Source of the DNA: an uncultured Myxococcales bacterium
GTDB taxonomy: Bacteria > Myxococcota_A > Bradymonadia > UBA7976 > VGTA01
Assembly (NCBI GenBank): GCA_937146725.1
Contig: CAKZRU010000071.1
Coordinates: forward strand, 37,035-101,034
Reading direction: 5' to 3'
DNA: 64,000 nt
How positions within the stretch are numbered: position 1 is the stretch's first letter; every line of letters begins with the position of its first letter. Below the pieces are notes generated by a model that made no database searches, had not been told where the DNA came from, and was given only the letters and a program-made list of their open reading frames with translations. The translations under genes were made by a program, and so were the position numbers. This document shows positions 26,501 to 34,140 of the stretch, piece by piece.

Positions 26501-27602
26501 CTGAAGCATCAATAGGGAGTTCTTCTTGATTCTGTATATCAGTGCTTATGTCATTGATAAACTCATCTTGCGCTTCTGCCTGCTGTGAAGATTGCGTAGA
26601 GCCTCCAAAGTCAAAATCACGACTTACACCAAAGTCAAAACCATGATCAAAAGCTGATTGTTCTGATGAAAAAATAGCCTGTTGTACAGAGGATTCTGGA
26701 TCGATTTGACTGGAGAAGCTTGCTTGTGCTTCTAAAATAGCATTCTTCCCCTGTGGTGATGCATCAAACAAGGTTTCGATGTCTTCTTCACCTTGATCAA
26801 AAAGGTCGCTTAAACCACCAAACTCAATTTGACCGACTGTACCTTGCGCTTTGAGCTCCGGTGATTCGGCGGGCGCTGATTGAACGGCAAATAACTCCGG
26901 TGATTCGGCGGGCGCTGATTGAACGGCAAATAACTCCGGTGACTCGGCGGGCGCTGATTGAACGGCAAATAACTCCGGTGACTCTAAAGCCGGTGGAGGC
27001 GGAGGAGTCATCAACGGTGGTGGCGGAGGAGTCATCACCGGTGGTGGCGGAGGAGTCATCACCGGTGGTGGCGGAGGAGTCATCACCGGTGGAGGCGGAG
27101 GGGTCATCATCGGTGGCGGTGGAGGAGTCATCACCGGTGGAGGTGGAGGTGCTATGACCGGTGGCGGTGGCGGAGTAATCTTTTGAGGTGAATCAAAAGT
27201 TTTTAATTTTGCTTTTCGCCCACTTACTAAACCAGGTAAGTCCTCAACTGTTTGAGTTATATTTGTATTAGCCCGTTGAGTAGAGCTAGATGTTGATCTC
27301 ATATCAGAAGGCAAGGGTTTTGAAACTGAGTTTACTGATGAACTGACCTCATCTAAATCAAAACCAAAGCCATCTTGACGATCAAAAAGGCCGGCCATGG
27401 AGTTTGCCATAGAGTTTGCTTGAGTCTCGGATCCAAGCGATGACTCTTGTCCAAAGTCATTAGAGTTAGTAGCCTCACCCGCTCCAAGGGGAACATGGAA
27501 CTCGTTAAAGCAATTAAAACATTGTAGATCTATGCCTTGAGGAGGAATTACACTTTGATCAAGCTCTTTAGCAGTGCCGCAGTGAGGGCAATTATACTTC
27601 AT
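23532..27602 (-). CDS. Zinc-ribbon, proline-rich, single-pass TPR protein
   Basis: A large modular protein of 1356 residues. Residues 1-40 are an MJ0042-type zinc ribbon (CPHC at 5-8, CFNC at 28-31). Residues 142-204 are eight blocks of three residues plus PPPPP. Residues 208-246 are three SPELFAVQSAPAE units. An acidic region follows to about 435. One membrane helix lies near 440-458 (LLWIALLLIVSGTYIF), so the zinc ribbon is cytoplasmic and the C-terminal part is periplasmic. From about residue 600 onward there are at least ten TPRs (for example MAHAYLQRGQTKRAQNAFDQ, ARKLDP). This layout resembles gliding-machinery proteins such as GltJ, which has the same type of N-terminal zinc ribbon, but the TPR half differs. 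Function unknown. It is transcribed alone, divergent from the PBP. Confidence 0.85.
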   Translation of the reverse strand: MKYNCPHCGTAKELDQSVIPPQGIDLQCFNCFNEFHVPLGAGEATNSNDFGQESSLGSETQANSMANSMAGLFDRQDGFGFDLDEVSSSVNSVSKPLPSDMRSTSSSTQRANTNITQTVEDLPGLVSGRKAKLKTFDSPQKITPPPPPVIAPPPPPVMTPPPPPMMTPPPPPVMTPPPPPVMTPPPPPVMTPPPPPLMTPPPPPALESPELFAVQSAPAESPELFAVQSAPAESPELFAVQSAPAESPELKAQGTVGQIEFGGLSDLFDQGEEDIETLFDASPQGKNAILEAQASFSSQIDPESSVQQAIFSSEQSAFDHGFDFGVSRDFDFGGSTQSSQQAEAQDEFINDISTDIQNQEELPIDASAIVFDMGSNEESKSADIEDNVNDELMSIGVEDEFEEDETSNPKAEQAELELEEKGEPQESNTSTKAQPKSSNRALLWIALLLIVSGTYIFTQKPELVDQMTAQLQNFGISSDSVDTTKQEANVKANQRPLGNSEETSSQLRSISQAAKGQASQEQKVPQSSESVKAGTQNTLTTSTVKAGQKPQASQASQSNKASWFTMSKGLKSAFKPSDLNKAGAYAETLKNPSPLDAEGFHKIIQTMKASKNTPKTEKIEKLAMGALHFNRPQAVWARDANVLSSQLDSKEAQSIEGERALTASHLIHQLDGAQERAIAFGLARPKDASAQELMAHAYLQRGQTKRAQNAFDQARKLDPQRESAQQKYAELAIRNGDLSQAKAALQKLVKDGNGSPALHRALAEVNLKEGNDGAAFGWINNLFEAPPERFSEEDKAQTMDTFAHVMQNEIEKLKSKSSTLSETDQSLLMNQEQAKLEALRSALSKTPDQEEALARLLEGPRKTRNWKLALQEVESLNKKSGGSVSLDLKEYDLLQKLERKDKALEKLKQTMDKYPNDPRPRIAFGKELLKQHDYTKARSAFEKAHQLKPDAPEPILAMTDLLIKEARVKEAQSYLQGQINQRPWSSALHNGFGDIKLKIAQTSGQEKFFMQAKESYDQALMIDPSNHKARAQRARASLALKQPQEALKDLRWLKQQGYYGDLNFEFGRAQQSLGELKEAQGYYQKVLDQDREHLDALRSMGMVMESMKDKAKAKQYYEQALAVNPRDADTRFAMGKLLLKQKNAQEAVENLKVAAEIKQQDPKLHYWHGRALEANGDQLDSSELRNAYESAALLIKDGQDSNPDVCDIHYRVGRIHSQQNKELSLALEDFTKASKCAPKRADVWSNLASLYRKLGDQKAVMKHFKKALKHNPNYTPALIGTAREYLNQIPPQTKLARKALDKILKKNRRHPEALYRYCTLYQPLSRRKAKKYCKSYLKVQPKGEFAESAREIVRSL
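26865..26981. repeat. Three-copy 39-bp repeat
   Basis: Three near-identical 39-base units encode SPELFAVQSAPAE, just after the Pro-rich region. Confidence 0.95.
26991..27179. repeat. 24-bp repeats encoding PPPPP blocks
   Basis: Eight 24-base units encode blocks such as VMTPPPPP, an extended polyproline spacer between the zinc ribbon and the membrane helix. Confidence 0.93.
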
Positions 27603-27841
27603 GTCGCTTCCTTTGTATGATACTCGCTATGCATTTAGGTCGTAAACCTTAAACGATTATCTGCTTTGCGATGAGTCGCTCTAAATAGTTTTATTGATTT
27701 TCTTTGTTAGTATTGTCAATTTTTCGATGATTCTCAACTATAGCTTTGAATCAATCCTCTTGGATGAGAGCACTTGACTGACGAGTTTACTCAATTTATG
27801 AGCTAAAAGTCTTAAAAAGTAGATCTTGGGAGCATAAAGAT

Positions 27842-30244
27842 ATGTTTACAATTCGTACAAAAAACACTGAGTCGGAAGATGAAATGGCTCAAATGCAACC
27901 CAACCCAAAAGATCATCATAAGCGCTCAAAGCTCAAACTAGTCCTTATTATATTTGCAGTACTCACCACAGTGTCTTTAGTTGGTCTAATTTTAGTTCTT
28001 TCGCATATGAGTAAAGATTTACCCGATTATCGTTCTCTTAATGAATATACTCCACCTCAAATGAGTCGCGTTCTTGATCGGCAAGGTCAACAATTAGGTC
28101 GTTTTTTTGAGGTTAGAAGAACCATTGTACCTTTTGAAGAAATATCTCCTCACATGGTACATGCACTTTTATCTGCAGAAGACGCTGATTTTTATGAGCA
28201 CCAAGGCCTAGATTATTGGGGTATACTTCGCGCGATTTATAATAGTTTAAAAGCCGGTCGCCTTAAGGGAAGTGGAAGCACGATTACCCAACAAACTGTT
28301 AAAAATATACTACTTAGTCAAGAAAAGACACTTAGGCGAAAGATTAAAGAAGTCATTCTTACTCGTCGTATTGAAAGCCGTTTTTCTAAAGATGATATTT
28401 TGAGTATGTATCTCAATACAATCTATTTTGGTCATGGCCGTTATGGCATAGAAGAAGCGGCTAAGTATTACTTTGGGATTAGAGCCAAAGATCTAAATAT
28501 TAACCAATCGGCCATTATTGCGGGTCTTATTCAGTCGCCAGAGCGCCATTCACCAAGGCGTCATCCTAAATCAGCTCTAAGGCGACGAACTTATGTTTTG
28601 AGAGAGATGCTACAAAATGGGTATTTAAGCGAAGATGAACACCAAAAAATCAGTGCCTTAGAGTTGGGCATTGCTCCTCGTGCCCGAGTCAGTGTTGAGA
28701 ATGCGCAGTGGTGGGTTCAGTTAATTGGTGAGTATTTAAGTGTTCAATATGGGAAACAAGGTTTAAAAAGTGGTGGTCTCACCATTAAAAGCACCCTTGA
28801 TCTCAAACTACAAGAAGCGGCTCAAAAAGCGGTTAAAGACGGCTTAAAAGCATTAGACAAACGACAAAAACTAAACCGACCTTTAAAACAACTAAAAACG
28901 ACTAAAGCCATTCAAACTTGGCTGAACAAACAACAAAAAAACTATGCTGATGATAAAGGTCCACCGCTTAATCGTAAGCTTAAGGGTGTAGTGAGCGAAA
29001 TTGATGCCAAAGGGCGAGTCATCATCAGTTTTGGTTTAGGCAAGGCTTATATCCATAAGATCGGTTTAGAGCGACTCAAGGATAAGCCTAAAGTTGGAGA
29101 TATATATCCAGTATATCTCAGCTATGATGGACCACGTTATCCTAAGCTTATGCGAGCACATTTATACTTACCACAGGCCGCTTTTGTAGCCTTAGATCCA
29201 CATACCCGAGAAGTTTTGGCGATGGTGGGTGGATATAGTTTTGATGAGAGCTCCTTTAACCGAGCAGTGCAAGCTCGACGCCAAGCCGGTAGTGCATTCA
29301 AACCTTTTGTTTATGGCGCTGCCCTTGAATCGAGGCGTTTTACGCTGACAACACAATTATTGGACGCACCTGAAACTTGGCCTTTAGGTGGTGGTAAGCG
29401 TTGGACACCGAAAAACTATAATGGAAAATTTATGGGGCCTGTCCTCTTGAAAACAGCCTTGGCTAAATCAATTAACAGTGTTGCAGTTCGCTTGGCTGAT
29501 GCAGTGGGCTTAGACCAAGTGAAAGAGTTTGCCAAACGCAGTGGTCTACAAAATGTTGAACTTGGAGATAGCCTCACTATGGCTTTAGGCTCAAGTGAAC
29601 TAAGTTTATTAGATTTGGTCAATGCTTATGCTAGCTTTGCTGCTGATGGTGGCTATGCTGATCCTGTCATGATTACCGGTGTTGATGTGAATCCGGTCAG
29701 TGCTTTAAGGGGAACTAAAACAGCGCTTGATTGGCCAGTCGCTCCTGCATTAACACCTGCTTTAAGTGAGGATGTAGCTTGGTTAATCCAACGCTTACTA
29801 AGAGGAGTTGTGACCGAAGGAAGCGGGCGTCGCTTAGCGTCATTTAAAGGTGAAGTCATCGGCAAAACGGGAACAACCAATGATGCAAAAGACGCTTGGT
29901 TTATTGCGGCATTACCTAATTTAAGCTTTGGTGTATGGGTTGGTTATGACTCCCCGGAAAACCTTGGACGCAAAGAAGGAGGGGGCCGAACTGCTGCACC
30001 CATCGCCTTAAGCTTTTTAAATGAAGCCAAATGGGAAGCTGGTCGCTGGCGCCCACAACCAGAAGGGATTACAATGCATCATATTGATCCTAAAAATGGG
30101 CTATTGGACTCGTCAGCCAACAAAAATTCGGTTGAGTCCTACTTTTTGAAGGGTACTGAACCCAAAAAGCATTCCCATGATCAGAGGTCTCGTCAATCAG
30201 GGCAAAATTCCGCCGATAGTTTCTTATTTGGTGGTGGACTTTAA
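27842..30244 (+). CDS. Class A penicillin-binding protein (PBP1A family)
   Basis: This bifunctional peptidoglycan synthase is anchored by one N-terminal membrane helix (about residues 31-51). Transglycosylase (GT51): SAEDADFYEHQGLDYWGI with catalytic Glu113, then GSGSTITQQTVKN, LNTIYFGHGRYGIEEAAKYY. Between the domains is an OB-like segment (about 355-420). Transpeptidase: SxxK as SAFK with Ser484 and Lys487, KSINSV, and KTGTT from Lys675. The C-terminal tail is charged and low in complexity. Start ATG 27842 has GGGAG ten bases upstream. Length of 800 is normal. No alpha-2-macroglobulin gene adjoins it, so it is not the usual pbpC pair. Confidence 0.95.
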   Translation: MFTIRTKNTESEDEMAQMQPNPKDHHKRSKLKLVLIIFAVLTTVSLVGLILVLSHMSKDLPDYRSLNEYTPPQMSRVLDRQGQQLGRFFEVRRTIVPFEEISPHMVHALLSAEDADFYEHQGLDYWGILRAIYNSLKAGRLKGSGSTITQQTVKNILLSQEKTLRRKIKEVILTRRIESRFSKDDILSMYLNTIYFGHGRYGIEEAAKYYFGIRAKDLNINQSAIIAGLIQSPERHSPRRHPKSALRRRTYVLREMLQNGYLSEDEHQKISALELGIAPRARVSVENAQWWVQLIGEYLSVQYGKQGLKSGGLTIKSTLDLKLQEAAQKAVKDGLKALDKRQKLNRPLKQLKTTKAIQTWLNKQQKNYADDKGPPLNRKLKGVVSEIDAKGRVIISFGLGKAYIHKIGLERLKDKPKVGDIYPVYLSYDGPRYPKLMRAHLYLPQAAFVALDPHTREVLAMVGGYSFDESSFNRAVQARRQAGSAFKPFVYGAALESRRFTLTTQLLDAPETWPLGGGKRWTPKNYNGKFMGPVLLKTALAKSINSVAVRLADAVGLDQVKEFAKRSGLQNVELGDSLTMALGSSELSLLDLVNAYASFAADGGYADPVMITGVDVNPVSALRGTKTALDWPVAPALTPALSEDVAWLIQRLLRGVVTEGSGRRLASFKGEVIGKTGTTNDAKDAWFIAALPNLSFGVWVGYDSPENLGRKEGGGRTAAPIALSFLNEAKWEAGRWRPQPEGITMHHIDPKNGLLDSSANKNSVESYFLKGTEPKKHSHDQRSRQSGQNSADSFLFGGGL

Positions 30245-30336
30245 AGTCATAATTTGGTCGAATTTTAGCCTCTATTCAGCCTTAATCACGTTTTCTATAT
30301 GTCACACTTTGTTACGACAAAGAAAGTAAGCCACTC

Positions 30337-31464
30337 ATGCCTTTATTGCCAACACATTTGGTGTATCCAAGCCTTTCAGCTCTGCACAATGCACTCGCTC
30401 AAAACCAAGCTCTTAATGGCTTATGCAAATCTGAACTTAATCAAACTAGCCCAACTAGCTTACGTATTCAACTTCTGCTTCCTCAAGCTCAAACGATCGA
30501 TCATTGTCATTTTGATCTATATGCCTATCAATATTTGCTAGTGTCTGCCCTTAAAGTTCTACCGGTCTCACCTATCACAGAAGCCCGCTATCTTACTCAT
30601 AAAGATGGTAGTCTTGATTTAAGCTGGCAAAGTGAAGACTGGACTTTAAGTATAACGATCATAAGTTCTGCCTTAGACAGTACAGAAGCATTGTTGCTTA
30701 ATGGTGAAGTACAAGCGATAACTCGTGATTCAGAAGCATCTAAATTAATAAGTATTTCTTCTGAGTTAGCCCATTATTGTTTGAATGCGATGAGTCTGAG
30801 TCAGCGAGCGCAACGATTTGGTATTGCTACACAAAGCGCCCAAGCCCAAATTCATGAAACTGCAATAATTCATCCCACTGTTGATATCAATGGGGCGGTC
30901 ACGGTTGGTGCGAACACTAAAATTTGGCATTTTAGTAAGTTGCTTGGTCCGGTCAATATTGGTGAAGATTGTAGTTTTGGGCAAAATGTTGTGATCGAAA
31001 GAGGGGTTGAGATCGGTCGTAATGTTAAGGTGCAAAATAATGTTTCCATATATGCCGGCGTGATTTTAGAAGATGACGTATTTTGTGGTCCATCAATGGT
31101 GTTTACCAATGTGGGTACACCACGTAGTCATTATCCTAGACGAAACGCCTATTCGGTGACTCGTATCGGGAAGGGTGCAAGCATTGGTGCAAATGCAACA
31201 ATTGTTTGTGGACATTCTTTAGGTCGGTATGCATTTGTGGGTGCCGGTGCTGTGGTGACCAAAGATATCCCTGATTTTGCCTTAGTCTATGGTAATCCCG
31301 CCCGTATTCATGGCTGGGCCTGCTATTGTGGGGTTAGGCTTCAATTTCATCAAAGCGACGAGAGTTCAGAAGAGCATCAATTTGCCAAATGTACTGAATG
31401 TTCACGTGAATATAAACTTAAAGACGAACAAATAATCCCTTTGTCTCCACTTGATCAATCATGA
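30337..31464 (+). CDS. Sugar N-acetyltransferase (WbpD/WlbB-like) with Gfo/Idh remnant
   Basis: Residues about 165-325 are a left-handed beta-helix acyltransferase (hexapeptides such as IHPTVDINGAVTVGANTKIW, NIGEDCSFGQNVVIERGVEI, and CGPSMVFTNVGTPRSHYPRR). The segment IGKGASIGANATIVCG and VGAGAVVTKDIPDFALVYGN PA is typical of WbpD/WlbB, which acetylate UDP-3-amino sugars for O-antigen. A zinc-ribbon-like tail has Cys329, Cys331, Cys352 and Cys355. The first 160 residues (FDLYAYQYLLVSALKVLPVS and a later GEVQAITRD) match the C-terminal half of Gfo/Idh dehydrogenases; no Rossmann NAD-binding half is present. Likely envelope-polysaccharide synthesis. It overlaps the convergent antiporter stop by six bases. 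Confidence 0.85.
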   Translation: MPLLPTHLVYPSLSALHNALAQNQALNGLCKSELNQTSPTSLRIQLLLPQAQTIDHCHFDLYAYQYLLVSALKVLPVSPITEARYLTHKDGSLDLSWQSEDWTLSITIISSALDSTEALLLNGEVQAITRDSEASKLISISSELAHYCLNAMSLSQRAQRFGIATQSAQAQIHETAIIHPTVDINGAVTVGANTKIWHFSKLLGPVNIGEDCSFGQNVVIERGVEIGRNVKVQNNVSIYAGVILEDDVFCGPSMVFTNVGTPRSHYPRRNAYSVTRIGKGASIGANATIVCGHSLGRYAFVGAGAVVTKDIPDFALVYGNPARIHGWACYCGVRLQFHQSDESSEEHQFAKCTECSREYKLKDEQIIPLSPLDQS

Positions 31465-32727
31465 CTCTGTGGTATGTGATTCCCCTGAGCTTATAATTGC
31501 CTTTTTAAAGAATAAAGGCCCCATAAGTTCATTCATCACAATGACTGCAATCATCAAGGTCGCTAAACTTGGCCCCCATGACGGGAACTCGGTAGCCACT
31601 CGCTTAGCAAGCCCTAAGCCAACGCCTGCTTGAGTCACAAAGCCCATCCAACGAAAAGCATGTTGCTGTTTAGGTTCACCGGCAATCGCACCACCCAAGG
31701 TTGAGCCAATGGCTAAACCAACTAAGCGAATTGTAAAAAAGAGTAGGGCAAGTGGCCATACCTGGGTGAGAAGGTCAAGTTTTAAGCTAGCGCCGGTGAT
31801 AGTGAAAAAAGCTAAGTAAATCCAAGGGGATAAGCTTGATACCTGTGTTTCAAATCGTTCTGAACATTCTGGGCTGATCGCTTCATGATTACTCATCAAA
31901 ACACCAGCAAGTAAACATGTCAGTAGTGGATCAAAATGTAAGGTCAGGTTAATAAACGGTATTTGCTCACCGAGGTGGGCTAGATAATATACGCTTGTGC
32001 TTAAGCAAACCATAAGTATAGGGCTCAAAGCACTTGATAGACGGGCATTAAGTAATCCGCGTATAGCAAGATAAAGAAGCCATGCAATGAATCCAGAACT
32101 CACTAACTCAATGCAAATCTCTTTGATAAAGCCAACCGATAGGGCTTGACCAGCACTCAGGCTATGGGCAACCGAAAGTCCAGCGGCAAACAAAGTAATC
32201 ACAACCACATCCATAAGGACTGTCACCCCTAAAATAAGCTGGGTAAAGCTTCCTTTCGCTTTTAATTCATTGATCATGGCAATCGCTGCTGATGGTGAAC
32301 GAGCCACCATAATGACGCCTAGTAAGATTGCAGCGCTTAGTGCTTGTTGTGATGATAGGTCACTTAAAGCAGGGATCCATGAGCTCAATAGATATGTGCT
32401 GAAGGCGGTCAGGGTAAAAGTAGCTAGGGTCAGCCCAAACATTACTGATAAAATAGAATAAAGCTGTGACCTTAGTGCAGACAATCTCAGCTCACTTCCT
32501 GCGACTAAGGCAATAAAGCTAAGGGCAATATGGTCAATCGCTTGTAAACTTGTCACTTGCTCAGCATTTAAGACCCCTAACATTGAGGGACCGGCAATTA
32601 GACCCGTAATTAAAAAGCCTGTAATTGCTGGGAGTTTAAACTTTTGAGCAATACGTCCATTACTCAGGGCCGCGCTTAGAATAAATCCAAACGAGACAAA
32701 GGTTTTGAATTGTGCCACATGCATCAT
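31459..32727 (-). CDS. CPA2-type monovalent cation/proton antiporter
   Basis: A 422-residue inner-membrane protein of about 11-12 transmembrane helices, with the Na_H_Exchanger pattern KLPAITGFLITGLIAGPSML near the start and RSPSAAIAMINELKAKG, where the RSP segment may replace the TDP pattern of others. It lacks the C-terminal TrkA-N domain of Kef-type proteins, so it is a minimal exchanger. VLMDVVVITLFAAGL contains the conserved membrane Asp of the ion pathway. Substrate (Na+ or K+) cannot be read. ATG 32727 has GGAG five bases upstream. It is transcribed alone, convergent with the acetyltransferase. Confidence 0.88.
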   Translation of the reverse strand: MMHVAQFKTFVSFGFILSAALSNGRIAQKFKLPAITGFLITGLIAGPSMLGVLNAEQVTSLQAIDHIALSFIALVAGSELRLSALRSQLYSILSVMFGLTLATFTLTAFSTYLLSSWIPALSDLSSQQALSAAILLGVIMVARSPSAAIAMINELKAKGSFTQLILGVTVLMDVVVITLFAAGLSVAHSLSAGQALSVGFIKEICIELVSSGFIAWLLYLAIRGLLNARLSSALSPILMVCLSTSVYYLAHLGEQIPFINLTLHFDPLLTCLLAGVLMSNHEAISPECSERFETQVSSLSPWIYLAFFTITGASLKLDLLTQVWPLALLFFTIRLVGLAIGSTLGGAIAGEPKQQHAFRWMGFVTQAGVGLGLAKRVATEFPSWGPSLATLMIAVIVMNELMGPLFFKKAIISSGESHTTES

Positions 32728-33117
32728 CTTCTCTCCATAGTCTAAAGGGCTTTCTGCTTGTTAGATTTTACTTTAGCTAGCCATCAAGCATTCCATAAAA
32801 CAGAATCATATGCATAAATAATTCCACAAAACAGAACATTGTTCAAATTTTAAGCTTGAAAAAAATAATTGGGCATTAAAAACAGATGCCAGACTTGAAT
32901 CCTAGTGATGTTGTAACTAAGGCAGATGATGCTTAGTCTGTGTTCGCTTAGTCATCAGTCATAAAGTTTAGAATGGCTGAGGTTAATCACCCTCAAACTT
33001 AAACTGATGGATCGAACCTACAAGTCAAGAAAGTGATATTTGAAAAGCAAAAACCATTTAAAAAACGATGACTAAGCTTAAATAAATCTTATAAATAAAG
33101 CTTACTTAGAGATTAGC
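32728..33117. other. Intergenic region, mostly featureless
   Basis: This region holds the promoter side of the antiporter and the downstream side of the membrane protein at 33118. I see a spaced direct repeat (32790-32836) and a weak 7-bp inverted repeat near 33073-33104 that is not followed by a T run. A 16-codon frame at 32886-32936 lacks a ribosome site and is not called. Confidence 0.5.
32790..32836. repeat. Direct repeat with 31-base period
   Basis: attccataaaacagaa (32790-32805) and attccacaaaacagaa (32821-32836) differ at one base and are about three helical turns apart, upstream of the antiporter gene. An operator is possible. Confidence 0.6.
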
Positions 33118-34032
33118 TTAGAACTGACCGCCTACTCCCATGATTGTTTGTTGGCCATCATATTGGAAAGTAGGTCTTAGTTTAGCCTGATTCGGCTGAA
33201 AGCTTGGATTTGCTTGAGCACTTGTTGATTCAATGCGCTTACGAAGTTCATGGTTTTGATCACTGATTTCTACTGCCGACCAGATTGCACTCAAGACTGT
33301 GGTAGCCGCGTAAGTACCCGCAATAATCGCCAAGCCTGTGCTTGTTCCATCGTAATCACTCCCTCGCTTTTGCTCTTGATATAACTCGCTAACTTCAGAG
33401 TAAAAAGGGACTCGATAAGAGCCAGACAGCATTTTATCCTTTCGTAAAATAATACGCTGAGCCGGATCGCTAGCGTTTTCATCTTTATAAAGATAAGGAT
33501 CGTAAGCAGGCATTGTTGCGTTTTTATTAGTGGGGTGAATGCTACTGGCCGGATTACAGTAAGCGCTTTCTACGTTAATGCTCTCTTTTGATGAGTCAGT
33601 CAAAACACAAGCTCGTTCAGCCTGTTCGTCAAAAACGCCTAATACATAAGCTGTACCCATTGCATACCCAATGCTTGCTCCCAGAATCATTAATACACCT
33701 TGAGCACGTCGATTTGCATACATCAAAGACCAGCCACCACCAGGAATCAAACTGAGCAGAATACCTCTGTTGATCGATAAAGCCTCACGACTATATTCAA
33801 TATCTTGTAGGTCTTCTAAGCTTTCTTCTTGCTCAAGTTCACGCATCAAAGTTGGATCATCCATCATTTGACCTTGTGAACCTTGATTAAGCGTAAACAG
33901 AGGCGAACTTTGTTGTAAAAGAGAAAGCGGTGGTGGAGAGCTTAACGCCGGAGTCGCAAAACTAGTATTTACCACGGCCAATACTGCGATGATGGCTATG
34001 ATAGACAAAAAAGAGGTTTGAGTGAATCGCAT
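33118..34032 (-). CDS. Exported membrane protein of unknown function
   Basis: A 304-residue protein with an N-terminal signal peptide (FLSIIAIIAVLAVVNTSFA). A region with LSLIPGGGWSLMYANRRAQG and a following helix pair (VLMILGASIGYAMGTAYVLG) recalls the PGxGxxY.G....G pattern of DUF5683-like proteins. A second hydrophobic segment near residue 235 (STGLAIIAGTYAATTVLSA) follows a loop with two Cys. The C-terminus is low in complexity. ATG 34032 has GGGAG seven bases upstream. It is downstream of tamA on the same strand with a 108-base gap, so it could be read as a distal member of the dapA-tamA operon. I cannot assign a function. Confidence 0.7.
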   Translation of the reverse strand: MRFTQTSFLSIIAIIAVLAVVNTSFATPALSSPPPLSLLQQSSPLFTLNQGSQGQMMDDPTLMRELEQEESLEDLQDIEYSREALSINRGILLSLIPGGGWSLMYANRRAQGVLMILGASIGYAMGTAYVLGVFDEQAERACVLTDSSKESINVESAYCNPASSIHPTNKNATMPAYDPYLYKDENASDPAQRIILRKDKMLSGSYRVPFYSEVSELYQEQKRGSDYDGTSTGLAIIAGTYAATTVLSAIWSAVEISDQNHELRKRIESTSAQANPSFQPNQAKLRPTFQYDGQQTIMGVGGQF

Positions 34033-34140
34033 ATAAAGCTCCCAAAACTTAAGTTGATGATTAAAATATCAAACAGTTTAACCTAATGAATGAAGACTCA
34101 ATAGGCTTTAATGTAATCTAGCTATAAGAAAGTCGCAAGC

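Noticed and set aside
26861..27157. Plus-strand frame MIRRALIERQITPVI... across the repeat region
   Set aside because: Antisense artefact of the 39-base and 24-base repeats of the TPR gene.
19457..27179. Tandem repeats considered as a CRISPR array
   Set aside because: All are in-frame coding repeats without spacers and no cas genes occur.
27842..30244. Pairing of this PBP with the alpha-2-macroglobulin as in pbpC-yfhM
   Set aside because: The genes are about 21 kb apart and the PBP has PBP1A-like features.
32886..32936. 16-codon plus-strand frame MPDLNPSDVV...
   Set aside because: No ribosome site and too short; it may be chance.
33073..33104. 7-bp inverted repeat (TAAGCTT arms) after the gene at 33118
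   Set aside because: Not directly followed by a T run and the arms are weak; not called a terminator.
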